Positions 25,546 to 33,905 of a DNA stretch of 64,000 nt are shown here, in pieces (positions within the stretch are counted from its first letter, which is position 1; every line of letters starts with the position of its first letter). The notes under the pieces were generated by a model. That model did not search any database and had not been told where the DNA came from. It saw only the letters and a program-made list of their open reading frames with translations. The DNA comes from Saprospiraceae bacterium (lineage in GTDB: Bacteria > Bacteroidota > Bacteroidia > Chitinophagales > Saprospiraceae). Position numbers and translations under genes: made by a program. Where the stretch lies: assembly GCA_027488855.1 (NCBI GenBank), contig JAIYAV010000233.1, positions 34,375 through 98,374 on the forward strand, given 5' to 3'.

Positions 25546-26370
25546 ATGACACAGACACACGAGTTTAAAAATACCATTCTCAAGGTTGAAAATGTTTCGC
25601 TTAACCTGGGCGGAAACCAGATTCTACGCGATGTCAACGTCGACATTCGCGATGTGGTACGGCCAGGGATGAGCCAGGGACAAATCGTAGGGTTTTTGGG
25701 CCCTTCGGGGATCGGCAAAACCAAACTTTTTGAAATCCTGGCTGGTCTGTTGAAACCGGACACTGGTCAGGTATTATTGGGAGAACCACTCACTCCGGTA
25801 AAAGTGGGCAGGGTAGGGGTCGTTCAACAAAGTTACCCCCTCTTCAGCCACCGCACCGTGATGGGCAACTTGATGGTGGCTGCTGCACGCAAAGGGATGC
25901 CTGCCAATGAACAAAAAGCCAAATGTGAGGAAATGTTGGCTCACTTTGGCCTACAAGGTCACGCCAATAAATTCCCGGCGGAACTTTCCGGTGGGCAACG
26001 CCAACGGGTAGCCATTGCGCAGCAATTGCTTTGCTCGGATCACTTCCTTTTGCTCGATGAGCCTTTTAGTGGTTTGGACGTCATCATGATTGAAAAAGTA
26101 TGCGAATTGCTGCGCAGCATCGCCGCTTTGCACGAACACAACACGATCATCGTGGTGTCGCACGATATTGAATCGACCGCTTCCATCGCGGATACGCTGT
26201 GGGTGATGGGGCGAGATCGTGACGAGAAAGGCGAGATTATCCCGGGTTCACGCATCAAATACACCTATAATTTGATTGAACGTGGCCTGGCCTGGCAAGA
26301 AAACGTGATGGGACGGCGGGATTTCCACGAATTGGTGGATGAGGTACGGGGGCTGTTTAAAACGCTGTAG
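25546..26370 (+). CDS. ABC transporter ATP-binding protein
   Basis: 274 aa. Walker A 'GFLGPSGIGKTKLFEIL' (residues ~49-65), signature 'LSGGQRQRVAIAQQLL' (~147), Walker B 'FLLLDEPFSGLD' (~166) and switch His in 'IIVVSHDIEST'. It belongs to the SsuB/TauB/NrtD-like class and would energise the permease 12 bp upstream. A small insertion ('RDVVRPGMSQGQ') lies before Walker A. The C-terminal ~60 residues ('YNLIERGLAWQENVMGRRDF') are outside the core ATPase and are of unknown role. A 30-bp-arm hairpin follows the stop. Confidence 0.92.
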   Translation: MTQTHEFKNTILKVENVSLNLGGNQILRDVNVDIRDVVRPGMSQGQIVGFLGPSGIGKTKLFEILAGLLKPDTGQVLLGEPLTPVKVGRVGVVQQSYPLFSHRTVMGNLMVAAARKGMPANEQKAKCEEMLAHFGLQGHANKFPAELSGGQRQRVAIAQQLLCSDHFLLLDEPFSGLDVIMIEKVCELLRSIAALHEHNTIIVVSHDIESTASIADTLWVMGRDRDEKGEIIPGSRIKYTYNLIERGLAWQENVMGRRDFHELVDEVRGLFKTL

Positions 26371-26455
26371 TGTTGAAGTGTGTTAAGCCTCAATCGAATC
26401 TGCACCTCGGCTCCGCTCGGTGATCGATTCGACTGAGGCTTAACACACTTCAACA
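26371..26455. terminator. Long hairpin between convergent genes, with shared loop core
   Basis: Arms 26371-26400 and 26426-26455 (30 nt, one mismatch) flank a 25-nt loop containing 'cacctcggctccgctcggtg'. It lies directly between the ABC ATPase stop and the stop of the convergent OM protein. A very similar loop core occurs in the hairpin at 40982-41045. Probable bidirectional terminator, though there are no T-runs. Confidence 0.7.
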
Positions 26456-27823
26456 TCAATTGAATTTCCGCTTAAAGAACCAACTACTGTCGTTCAGCGT
26501 GAATCCAAAATGGAACTGCACATAATTTTCTTTCAGCCCATCCGCTGCGCCAAAACGACCTGCTTCAAGTGCCAAGTTGACAAAAGAAAGGGTTTGGCGA
26601 GGCAAAATGATGGGAATCCCAACGCCCAGTGTTACGCCGAAGTTGGTCAATTGTTCTCCATTGGTGCTGCGGGAGTCCTGGGCGTGAAAAACACCCAGAC
26701 GGTATCTTGAGCGACTCCAGTTGTTGTTGTACGACTGGACATCTGGAATGAATTCGAGGCCAAAAGCCATGCGACGTGCGTCAGAAAGTGGTTCCGATTT
26801 GGCCTCATTTTGGTACTCACTCCAGCGGGTTTGCAAATACTCGGCACTGATCCGCAATTTACCCAAAGATTCATAAGTTAAACCAAAACCCATTCCACCA
26901 GGTAAAGTCCCACCGCGCTCAATATCCGCTTCGTAGGTAATGGTATCTGCCACCGAAGTATTAGGCGACAAGCGACGGTACAAACGACTGCTCACGGATT
27001 TGAGGTTACTATTTGGGGTGTAAGTGAAACCAAGAATTAATGAACGATCACCAATTTCCCGAACACCTTGGTCATTGGGTTTATCCAAATTGATGACGTA
27101 TTGTGCACCCAGTTTAAAAATACTGCTCCGGTAGCTGATGTCATCCTGTAAATCGGTGGAGTAGGCCAGCGCTACACTGTCCAGGGAAACACTCCGACTA
27201 TTGGCTACTTTGCCAAAAAGAGACTGCAATTCGGCACCAAGTGATAAATTACCAATGCGTACACCATTGCCAAATCCCAATTTGTAGGTTCCGCCCGAGC
27301 CCTTCAGGTCAGTGGTAATCCGATCGAGGGTTTCGCCTTGAATTTCTACATTTTGGATGTTGTACCCCACTTCGGAGTAGGGAGTCAAGTGAAAACCCAT
27401 CCCCCAGTTGAAATTGCGCTTTTTGCGTTCTTGCGCCCGGTTGATAGAGTTGTTTAGCGGGAATGCCAGGGAAAGTTGGCGCAGGTTGCCACTATATGCC
27501 ACATCTTTTTGATCTCCATCCGACAGGGCGGAATATTTGGCTGAGACGCCCAATTCAAAAGCGGCAACTTCCAGTGAGCTCAATGCAGCTGGATTCAACC
27601 AATTGGTATGGGAACCATCGCGTATCGCAATCCCCATGCCAGCCATCCCGGTTTGTGATACCAGGGCTGGTGAGAACAAATCACCCAAGCCGAAGCGAGA
27701 ATAGGGCGAATTTTGCTTGGGTAAAATTTGTGCGGTGGTCGTTTGTGCCGAGGCCATCCAAGGCATCCACAGTACCAGCACGGCTGCACTCAGCGCCGTT
27801 TTTATCGTCCAACTACTCGACAT
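26456..27823 (-). CDS. Outer membrane beta-barrel protein of unknown function
   Basis: 455 aa with a signal peptide (cleavage near 'ASAQ', residue 26). The mature start 'NSPYSRFGLGDLFSPALVSQ' followed by 'GMGIAIRDGSHTNWLNPAAL' resembles the N-terminus of FadL/PorV-like barrels in Bacteroidota ('N.P.YSRFG.G' and 'NPA'). The rest shows alternating beta-strand patterns. No ligand can be proposed. Its ATG overlaps the end of coaX by 11 bp, so the two are probably transcribed together, coaX first. Confidence 0.75.
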   Translation of the reverse strand: MSSSWTIKTALSAAVLVLWMPWMASAQTTTAQILPKQNSPYSRFGLGDLFSPALVSQTGMAGMGIAIRDGSHTNWLNPAALSSLEVAAFELGVSAKYSALSDGDQKDVAYSGNLRQLSLAFPLNNSINRAQERKKRNFNWGMGFHLTPYSEVGYNIQNVEIQGETLDRITTDLKGSGGTYKLGFGNGVRIGNLSLGAELQSLFGKVANSRSVSLDSVALAYSTDLQDDISYRSSIFKLGAQYVINLDKPNDQGVREIGDRSLILGFTYTPNSNLKSVSSRLYRRLSPNTSVADTITYEADIERGGTLPGGMGFGLTYESLGKLRISAEYLQTRWSEYQNEAKSEPLSDARRMAFGLEFIPDVQSYNNNWSRSRYRLGVFHAQDSRSTNGEQLTNFGVTLGVGIPIILPRQTLSFVNLALEAGRFGAADGLKENYVQFHFGFTLNDSSWFFKRKFN

Positions 27824-28538
27824 TATGTTTCAATATTTTGTTCAATCCAATGAATACTAAATCGGGTTCGTGTATCGCGCTGATGCTCAGGGTTTGTTGC
27901 AGTAGGGCGGCATCTCCTCCGGTAAGGATGGTTTTGCTGTGGCCTTCTGAAGTTGCCCATTTTTGACTATAACCTTCAATTTCGAGTGCGGTACCCAACA
28001 GCGCACCATTGTTCATTGCGCTTGGGGTAGAATCTCCAATCCATTCATGCAGTTTGTCCAACTCCACTTCTGGAAGCCGCGCAGTAAATTCATGCATGGC
28101 CCGCAGCCGCATTTTTAAACCTGGAGCAATGTTTCCTCCCAGGTAAACGCCCGCAGCACTCAAAAACTCGTAAGTAATACAACTGCCAGCATCCACCACC
28201 AGGCAATGCTCGCCAGGAAAAATGGCAAAAGCGCCTACCACTGCGGCAAGGCGATCTTTCCCCAGAGTTTGTGGGGTCTTGTACGCATTGCGGATGGGTA
28301 GTGGTGTATCCGCTTCCAGCTGTATGAGGCGACATTGGCTTTCCAAGCGCGTCAATTCGGTCTGTTCCATTCGCCGACCTACCGAACATAAGATCACATT
28401 CTGTACCTTATGGTTGGTTAGTAGCTGTAATAAATCCTCGATCGTCCATTCCACCCAGAGTTGGCGCAATACCAATGTGTCCCCCTCAAAGAGGGCGAGT
28501 TTGGTGCGGGAATTGCCAATGTCGATCGTTAAATTCAT
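27813..28538 (-). CDS. coaX: Type III pantothenate kinase
   Basis: 241 aa. It has the ASKHA-fold phosphate-1 motif at the N-terminus ('LTIDIGNSRTKLALF'), the conserved 'GKDRLAAVVGA' segment near residue 93 and the 'VVDAGSCITYEF' motif near 118, followed by 'GGNIAPGLKMRLRAMHEFTA'. These are hallmarks of CoaX, which phosphorylates pantothenate as the first step of coenzyme A synthesis. It precedes and overlaps the OM barrel gene by 11 bp. A long hairpin separates it from purH upstream. Confidence 0.95.
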   Translation of the reverse strand: MNLTIDIGNSRTKLALFEGDTLVLRQLWVEWTIEDLLQLLTNHKVQNVILCSVGRRMEQTELTRLESQCRLIQLEADTPLPIRNAYKTPQTLGKDRLAAVVGAFAIFPGEHCLVVDAGSCITYEFLSAAGVYLGGNIAPGLKMRLRAMHEFTARLPEVELDKLHEWIGDSTPSAMNNGALLGTALEIEGYSQKWATSEGHSKTILTGGDAALLQQTLSISAIHEPDLVFIGLNKILKHNVE

Positions 28539-28561
28539 GCGTTAAGTAGTGGGGCAAAAAT

Positions 28562-28658
28562 AAGTGCTCATTTTTTCTGAGCCAGAGGATTAGATAAAAA
28601 ACTTAAAATGAAGCGTTTATTTATCTAATCCTCTGGCAAAATGAGCACTTGTTTTTTT
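28562..28658. terminator. Long hairpin with T-run between purH and coaX
   Basis: Arms 28562-28598 and 28620-28650 pair over ~31 bp with a 6-nt bulge, with T-rich stretches outside both arms (gttttttt on the plus side; attttt on the minus side). It lies 16 bp beyond the purH stop and so most likely ends purH transcription ahead of coaX. Confidence 0.7.
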
Positions 28659-28665
28659 ATTGCCC

Positions 28666-30192
28666 TTAATGCTTAAAATGCCGTACCCCCGTCATCACCA
28701 TCGCCAGCCCGTGCGCATCCGCATAATCCACACTGTCCTGATCGCGGATAGAACCTCCTGGTTGTACTACCGCCGTTACACCGGCTTCGTGGGCCAATTG
28801 TACACTATCGGCGAAAGGGAAAAATGCATCCGAAGCCATCACTGCACCATGGATGTCCAAACCAAAACGATTGGCTTTTTCAATGGCGTGGCGCATAGAA
28901 TCCACCCGAGAAGTTTGTCCACAGCCCATGCCAATCAGTTGGGCATTTTTGGCCAAGGCAATTGCGTTTGACTTGAGGTGTTTGACGCATTTATTGGCAA
29001 AAATCATGTCTTTGATCTCTGGCGTAGTCGGTGCTTTTTTAGAAACGACTTTAAAATCGCTCTCCGTTTCGATTGCTAAGTCGGTGTCTTGCTCGATCAC
29101 TCCATTGAGCAAACTGCGGAAATTGCGCGCTTGTACATCAAAGTGTTTGATTTTGAGCAAAATCCGGTTTTTCTTTTTCACCAAAAGCTCCGCTGCTGCT
29201 GGATCAAAATCGGGTGCCAACAAGACCTCGTAAAATATTTCGTCTACTGCCTGAGCCGTAGCCAGGTCAACTTTTGTATTGGAAATCAAAATTCCGCCGA
29301 AGGCCGATACATTGTCCGCCTGAAGCGCAGCCTGCCAGGCTTCCAACACCGTAGGACGGGTGGCTACCCCACAAGCGTTGGTGTGCTTGAGGATGGCAAA
29401 GGTGGGCTCATCGTCCAAAAACTCTCGCATCAAAGCGACAGCTGCGTCAATGTCGACCATGTTGTTGAAGGAAATCGCTTTTCCCCCAAGTTTTTCAAAC
29501 AACTGTTCCAAGTCGCCATGGAATACCGCTTTTTGGTGCGGGTTCTCCCCATAACGCAGGGCTTCGTGTTGAATCAGGCTATGTTTGAACAAGGGTTCTT
29601 GTACTCCTCGGTTGAAATAATTAAAAATGGCAGTATCGTAATGGCTGGACACCAAAAAGCCCCGGCGAGCCAGTTCCTTGCGGTCTTCCAGTTCAGTAGC
29701 GCCTTGTTTGGTTTGGATCAGTTCCAGGAAAAAAGGATAATCACTGCGTGAAGCCACAATGGCTACATCCTGACAATTTTTGGCCGCTGCCCGAATCAGG
29801 GAAATACCCCCAATGTCAATTTTTTCGATGATGGTTTTTTCATCGCTGGTGCTGGCTACGGTTTCCTCAAAAGGATAGAGGTCGACGATCACCAGGTCAA
29901 TTTCGGGGATCTCGTATTGCGCCAACTGGGCTTGGTGTTTTTCTTCCCGCCGCGCCAGAATGCCGCCAAAAATTTTGGGGTGCAGCGTTTTTACCCGCCC
30001 ATCCAGAATAGAAGGGTAGGAGGTCAGGTCTTCAACCGGGATAACCGGAATCCCCAGTTCCTCAATAAATTGTTGAGTTCCGCCCGTTGAATAGAGCGTT
30101 ACGCCATGCTGGTGCAATTCGCGAATAATCGGTTCTAGTCCATCCTTATAGTACACAGAAATAAGGGCCGACTGAATTTTCTTATGTGCCAT
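28666..30192 (-). CDS. purH: Bifunctional AICAR transformylase/IMP cyclohydrolase
   Basis: 508 aa, the usual PurH length. The N-terminal IMP cyclohydrolase domain has 'LYSTGGTQQFIEELGIPVIP', 'GRVKTLHPKIFGGIL' and 'IGGISLIRAAAKN'. The C-terminal transformylase domain has 'LRYGENPHQKAVFHG', 'KHTNACGVA' and 'AMASDAFFPF'-like 'VMASDAFFPFADSV'. It carries out the last two steps of IMP synthesis. A minus-strand TACCTTTG (-7 type) element lies at 30233-30240, about 40 bp before the start. Confidence 0.97.
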   Translation of the reverse strand: MAHKKIQSALISVYYKDGLEPIIRELHQHGVTLYSTGGTQQFIEELGIPVIPVEDLTSYPSILDGRVKTLHPKIFGGILARREEKHQAQLAQYEIPEIDLVIVDLYPFEETVASTSDEKTIIEKIDIGGISLIRAAAKNCQDVAIVASRSDYPFFLELIQTKQGATELEDRKELARRGFLVSSHYDTAIFNYFNRGVQEPLFKHSLIQHEALRYGENPHQKAVFHGDLEQLFEKLGGKAISFNNMVDIDAAVALMREFLDDEPTFAILKHTNACGVATRPTVLEAWQAALQADNVSAFGGILISNTKVDLATAQAVDEIFYEVLLAPDFDPAAAELLVKKKNRILLKIKHFDVQARNFRSLLNGVIEQDTDLAIETESDFKVVSKKAPTTPEIKDMIFANKCVKHLKSNAIALAKNAQLIGMGCGQTSRVDSMRHAIEKANRFGLDIHGAVMASDAFFPFADSVQLAHEAGVTAVVQPGGSIRDQDSVDYADAHGLAMVMTGVRHFKH

Positions 30193-30232
30193 TGTTTGGT
30201 AGATAATAAAGTCTAGTTTGAAAAAAGATGCG

Positions 30233-30240
30233 CAAAGGTA
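30233..30240 (-). promoter_or_regulatory. Putative -7 promoter element of purH
   Basis: TACCTTTG on the minus strand matches the Bacteroidota TAnnTTTG element. No matching TTTG is seen at the expected upstream distance. It would give a ~35-nt leader before the purH ATG at 30192. Confidence 0.45.
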
Positions 30241-30292
30241 AATAGTTTTTGCGATTGTGGGAAGTTAGAAGAAGGGATTACCAAAGTGCAGA

Positions 30293-30481
30293 AATAAAAA
30301 GAGGCAAGGCGATGAACGCCCTGCCCCCAAAATGTAATAAGTTCCCCCTATAAACAATCTTTATACATATGGACGAAGTCCAGAGTAAGCATTTGAAAAA
30401 AGGTCTTTTAAATTTTACGCAGTTTTGTGATTCACCGGTTGGTGAACACACTAAATTGATTGGGACGGAAATTTAAGGTTT
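30293..30481 (-). ncRNA. Candidate structured non-coding RNA (~190 nt)
   Basis: On the minus strand a complete promoter (TTTG at 30515-30518, 19-nt spacer, TACCTTTG at 30488-30495) predicts a start near 30481. A terminator hairpin (30303-30325, 9-bp arms with one G-U) followed by a T-run ends the transcript near 30293. There is no credible ORF inside. Internal hairpins include ttcacc-aacc-ggtgaa and ggac-ttc-gtcc, and cccaatc can pair with gattg...ggg nearer the 3' end. The size and closed-ends shape would suit a 6S-like RNA, but I do not see enough to name it. Confidence 0.5.
30303..30325 (-). terminator. Rho-independent terminator of the candidate ncRNA
   Basis: On the minus strand the hairpin ggcagggcg-ttcat-cgccttgcc is followed by TCTTTTTATTT. 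It is positioned to end transcription about 190 nt after the promoter at 30488-30518. Confidence 0.65.
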
Positions 30482-30487
30482 AGACTA

Positions 30488-30518
30488 CAAAGGTAAAGGG
30501 TTTAGTTCGTTTTGCAAA
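30488..30518 (-). promoter_or_regulatory. Bacteroidota-type promoter upstream of the candidate ncRNA
   Basis: TTTG (30515-30518), a 19-nt spacer and TACCTTTG (30488-30495), read on the minus strand. It matches the TTTG-N19-TAnnTTTG consensus exactly. The next protein start on this strand (purH) is almost 300 bp away and has its own -7 element, and a terminator lies between. Confidence 0.65.
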
Positions 30519-30620
30519 TTTTATCTTAAGACGAGAGATTAAAGCGAAGTCACCTATTTGCTGGTTTTTTTTTTTAGTTTTTTAAAAGTTGTCATACCGT
30601 ATTGATTTACAATATTTTTT

Positions 30621-30664
30621 AAAAAACCCGCTGAAAGGTTCATTCACCTTTCGAGCGGGTTTGA
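30621..30664 (-). terminator. Rho-independent terminator of the aspartate kinase gene
   Basis: On the minus strand a hairpin with arms aaacccgct(c)gaaaggt and acctttcagcgggttt is followed by TTTTTTAAAAAA. It begins about 55 bp after the aspartate kinase stop codon. Confidence 0.8.
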
Positions 30665-30719
30665 TTATGCATTCAGTATGCCCTAACCAGAAAAAAAATC
30701 ACTGAATGCGTTTCTTAGC

Positions 30720-32069
30720 CTAAAAATTTACTGACAGCGTAGTATTTGTGTTTTGAAATAAGTGCTTGTGCAGGCTGCGCAGGGCAGCGTTTTTGGCATC
30801 CCGACTCACCAGAATTGAGATGTTGTTGCTACTCCCACCGTAAGAAACCATGCGCAGTGGAATACTTTCCAGCGCCGAAAAAATATGTTTGGTTACTTCG
30901 GTATGCGCACTCAGTGCATCTCCCACGATACAGATGATCGACTGATTCTTGTCTACACTCACTTCTCCAAAGAGCTCCAGCGAGCGAATGATGTCTGGCA
31001 AGTGTTTGTCGGAATCGATGGTCAAAGAAACCGATACTTCGGAAGTGGTGATCATGTCAATCGGTGTCCGGTACTGCTCGAATACTTCAAATACCCGGCG
31101 CAAAAAGCCGTAAGCATGCAACATTCGCCCGCTTTGAATTTTGATGGCCGTGATGTCGTCTTTTGCTGCAATGGCGGTGATGGTCCGGTTGGAAGATGCA
31201 TTTGAAATCAGGGTTCCTGGCGATTTTGGCTCAAAAGTGTTTTTGAGTACAATCGGCACCTGACGGTCTTCCGCTGGGATGACACAGGTGGGGTGCAAAA
31301 TTTTGGCCCCGAAGTAAGCCAGCTCGGCAGCTTCCCGGTACGATACTTGGCGGATCGGCCAGGTGTTTTCCACGATGCGCGGATCGTTGTTGTGGATACC
31401 ATCAATGTCAGTCCAAATTTGAATTTCTTCAGCTTGGATAGCGGCACCGATCAAGGTTGCACTGTAATCACTACCACCGCGTTGCAGGTTGTCGACTTCA
31501 TCGGCGGCATTGCGACAAATGTAGCCTTGGGTGATGAAATAAGTGGCCAATGGGTGCTGTTGTGACAACAAGAGCTCCAAACGTTTTTGGATCCACTCCA
31601 TATCCGGTTCTTCGTGCTCGTCGATGCGCATAAAATCCAGCGCGGACAAGAGCACCGAAGGCCGCTCGATGTATTCGAGGTAGATTTGGAACAGATTGGT
31701 GGAAATCACTTCGCCCTGGGCCAAAATCCATTTTTCATGGCTGGCTTCAAAACGATTGACCCACAACAATTGCTCCATGCCATCAAAAATCGCCCTTACT
31801 ACCGCGTGACCTCTCTCCTGAAAGGGTTCAACTGGCAGCAGCTCATTCACAAATACCCGGTATTCTTCACGCAAGGCGGCCAGCTTGATGGAAGCTACCT
31901 CAATCTGCTGTTTGCGAATGAGTTCACTCAATTCCACCAACTTATTGGTCGTGCCAGACACCGCCGACAGTACTACAATTTTGGGCAACCCATCATCGAT
32001 CAATTCTCCTACCCGACGCATCCTTTCCGGACTTCCTACCGATGTGCCACCAAATTTCAGAACTTGCAT
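30720..32069 (-). CDS. lysC: Aspartate kinase (monofunctional)
   Basis: 449 aa. The N-terminal kinase domain opens 'MQVLKFGGTSVGSPERM' (KFGGTSV signature), then 'NLQRGGSDYSATLIGAAI' and 'IWTDIDGIHNNDPR'. The C-terminal ~140 residues hold two ACT-type regulatory modules ('FEQYRTPIDMITTSEVSVSL', 'IPLRMVSYGGSSNNISILVS'). It makes aspartyl phosphate for lysine, threonine and methionine synthesis and is probably feedback-inhibited through the ACT domains. A minus-strand TACATTTG (32137-32144) could be its -7 element. It faces a divergent gene for a free-standing ACT-like protein. The symbol lysC is by function; paralogues could exist elsewhere. Confidence 0.93.
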   Translation of the reverse strand: MQVLKFGGTSVGSPERMRRVGELIDDGLPKIVVLSAVSGTTNKLVELSELIRKQQIEVASIKLAALREEYRVFVNELLPVEPFQERGHAVVRAIFDGMEQLLWVNRFEASHEKWILAQGEVISTNLFQIYLEYIERPSVLLSALDFMRIDEHEEPDMEWIQKRLELLLSQQHPLATYFITQGYICRNAADEVDNLQRGGSDYSATLIGAAIQAEEIQIWTDIDGIHNNDPRIVENTWPIRQVSYREAAELAYFGAKILHPTCVIPAEDRQVPIVLKNTFEPKSPGTLISNASSNRTITAIAAKDDITAIKIQSGRMLHAYGFLRRVFEVFEQYRTPIDMITTSEVSVSLTIDSDKHLPDIIRSLELFGEVSVDKNQSIICIVGDALSAHTEVTKHIFSALESIPLRMVSYGGSSNNISILVSRDAKNAALRSLHKHLFQNTNTTLSVNF

Positions 32070-32220
32070 GATTGTTTACTTGATACTGTGAATAACCAAT
32101 GGACAACTACCAGCGAGTCATCTTTGATTGATGAAACAAATGTAGAGGGTGAAAATAAAAACTGGAATTTTTAACTTGTAATTGTACGAAAAAATATATT
32201 TTCGTTAAAATTTAAACAAA

Positions 32221-32880
32221 GTGATAAAAATTTCTGAACACGTCAATCAAATCATCAGCAGTTCCCCATTTATGCTGGAGGCATTGGCAGATGGATTGGT
32301 CAATGTATCGTCCCTGGCACGCAAAATTCAGCCAGACGTGGAAAAAGCAGCGGGTAAAGAGGTCAACAGCAGTGCCATTGTCATGGCCATCAACCGCATG
32401 CCCTTGGGCGATTTGTTGCATTTGGACAAAAACCTGCGCCTCTTTTTTCGGAAAATGACCGACATCAGTGTGCGTTCCGGCCTCTTGGACTATACCTTCC
32501 TCAACTCCGAGACCCTGCTAACCAGACAAGTGGAACTGCTCAATGCCATCAGTGAAGCAGCCAAGGTTTTTTACTCTTTTTCCCAAGGGGTATCGGAAAC
32601 CACCATCGTTATTTCGGAAAGTATGGGCGAAAAACTGGAGGAAATTTTTCACAGCGAAAAAATGCTAATCAAGGAAAAAGACCTCTGCTCGATCAGTTTG
32701 ATGCTCCCCGAAGGCAACCAGGCCATTTACGGGGTGTACTACTACATCCTCAAAGAATTGGCCCTCAATGGGATCAACCTCGTGGAAATGATCTCTACTT
32801 CGAATGAATATACGATCGTGTTGTCGAATCGAGATTTGGATAAGGCATTTTCGTTGTTGATGGGGTTGAGGCATCGGTAG
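32221..32880 (+). CDS. ACT-domain-containing regulatory protein, divergent from aspartate kinase
   Basis: 219 aa from a GTG start at 32221. The N-terminal ~80 residues are helical with an HTH-like look ('LADGLVNVSSLARKIQPDVE'). The C-terminal part ('LCSISLMLPEGNQAIYGVYY' then 'ILKELALNGINLVEMISTSN') matches the ACT-like module seen at the C-terminus of aspartate kinases. It has no kinase domain. It lies back to back with the aspartate kinase gene across a 151-bp region, suggesting amino-acid-responsive regulation of that pathway. The function is an inference; the family is common in Bacteroidota but poorly described. Confidence 0.7.
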   Translation: MIKISEHVNQIISSSPFMLEALADGLVNVSSLARKIQPDVEKAAGKEVNSSAIVMAINRMPLGDLLHLDKNLRLFFRKMTDISVRSGLLDYTFLNSETLLTRQVELLNAISEAAKVFYSFSQGVSETTIVISESMGEKLEEIFHSEKMLIKEKDLCSISLMLPEGNQAIYGVYYYILKELALNGINLVEMISTSNEYTIVLSNRDLDKAFSLLMGLRHR

Positions 32881-32938
32881 TAATGGCAATAAATTTGTAA
32901 TATTGTATTGCCCTCGCTTCATACACATATTCTGACCC

Positions 32939-33628
32939 ATGCAACACCTAGACACTCTCCTTCAAAAAATGATCCAGCAAGCCGATACCTGGGAAAAATC
33001 CGCTGATCGGCGCTACATCTTTCTGCGTTGTTACAGCATGATGAGTACCAATATGGTTGCGGCCATTCGGGAGGGGCAATTTGAAGACCCGGATTGGGTA
33101 AGTATTCTCATGCAACGTTTTGCTGAGTATTATTTTGTGGCCCTGGAGGCCTACGAACACCGGGCTGAGCATACCTCCAGCGTATGGAAGCAAGCACATG
33201 AGGCGGCCCAACATCAAGAGCTACATGTGTTGCAAAACCTACTGCTCGGAGTCAATGCCCACATCAATTACGATTTACCGCTGTCCTTATACGATTGTTT
33301 GTGCCAGGAATGGACTACCCTCGACGATGCCCAGCGTCGCTCCCGCCAAAACGACCACGAAACCGTGAATGCCATCATCAGCAGTACCATTGATGCAGTG
33401 CAGGATACCGTGGTAGAACCAGCTTCGCCAATCATGGCCGTAGTTGATCGGGTTTTGGGGCGTATGGATGAATGGCTACTTTCACAACTCATCAGCAGTT
33501 GGCGACAGGAGGTCTGGAATGTGGCCATACGCATGTTGGAAGCAACCGATGCAGCATCGCTGGAAAGCATCCGGCAAGAGCAGGAACGGAGGGTATTGGA
33601 AAAAGGGGCGGGGTTGTTGGGTGGATAA
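32939..33628 (+). CDS. DUF5995-family protein
   Basis: 229 aa, all-helical, with no signal peptide or membrane helix. The conserved segment 'LLLGVNAHINYDLPLSLYD' near residues 100-118 is the mark of DUF5995, along with the preceding 'YYFVALEAYEHR'. Function is unknown; the His/Asn-rich motif might bind a metal, but that is speculation. It starts 58 bp after the ACT-domain gene and may be co-transcribed. A small hairpin (33728-33746) lies downstream. Confidence 0.75.
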   Translation: MQHLDTLLQKMIQQADTWEKSADRRYIFLRCYSMMSTNMVAAIREGQFEDPDWVSILMQRFAEYYFVALEAYEHRAEHTSSVWKQAHEAAQHQELHVLQNLLLGVNAHINYDLPLSLYDCLCQEWTTLDDAQRRSRQNDHETVNAIISSTIDAVQDTVVEPASPIMAVVDRVLGRMDEWLLSQLISSWRQEVWNVAIRMLEATDAASLESIRQEQERRVLEKGAGLLGG

Positions 33629-33905
33629 GGATTGGGTTACCTATTTCCTGATTTATTGAATAATCAGACTTTGAGGTACAGATGGTAAACGTGATAGGGT
33701 GGGGCGGATTGTGTGATTTTGAAAATCGGAAGGGCGCTACCCTTCCTTGATAGATATCGCCCTTTCATGGCTGGTGTAGCGTGTTGTGATTTGCCAGAGA
33801 TTGGGGACACCAAATCCCGGCTTTCGCCACCGCACCCGCACATTCACACCCACACAACACACACTTTTTCCTACCTTTGCCGTTCAATATCCAAAAAAAG
33901 TCCGC
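33629..33905. promoter_or_regulatory. Intergenic region with hairpin and -7 element before the beta-helix lipoprotein
   Basis: A weak terminator-like hairpin (ggaaggg-cgcta-cccttcc, 33728-33746) follows the DUF5995 gene. A TACCTTTG element lies at 33872-33879, 26 bp before the ATG at 33906, without a clear upstream TTTG. The ORF track's extension of the next gene into this stretch is low-complexity (CCCACA-rich) and unlikely to be translated. Confidence 0.45.

Noticed and set aside
29089-29751. 220-aa plus-strand ORF
   Set aside because: Antisense shadow of purH.
30293-30481. Riboswitch for purH
   Set aside because: The element has its own terminator before the purH promoter and lies ~100 nt upstream of the purH start, so it is not in the purH leader. 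No purine-riboswitch core was seen.
33786-33905. N-terminal 40 codons of ORF 33786..35402
   Set aside because: Precede a perfect lipoprotein signal peptide at 33906 and overlap a TACCTTTG promoter element.
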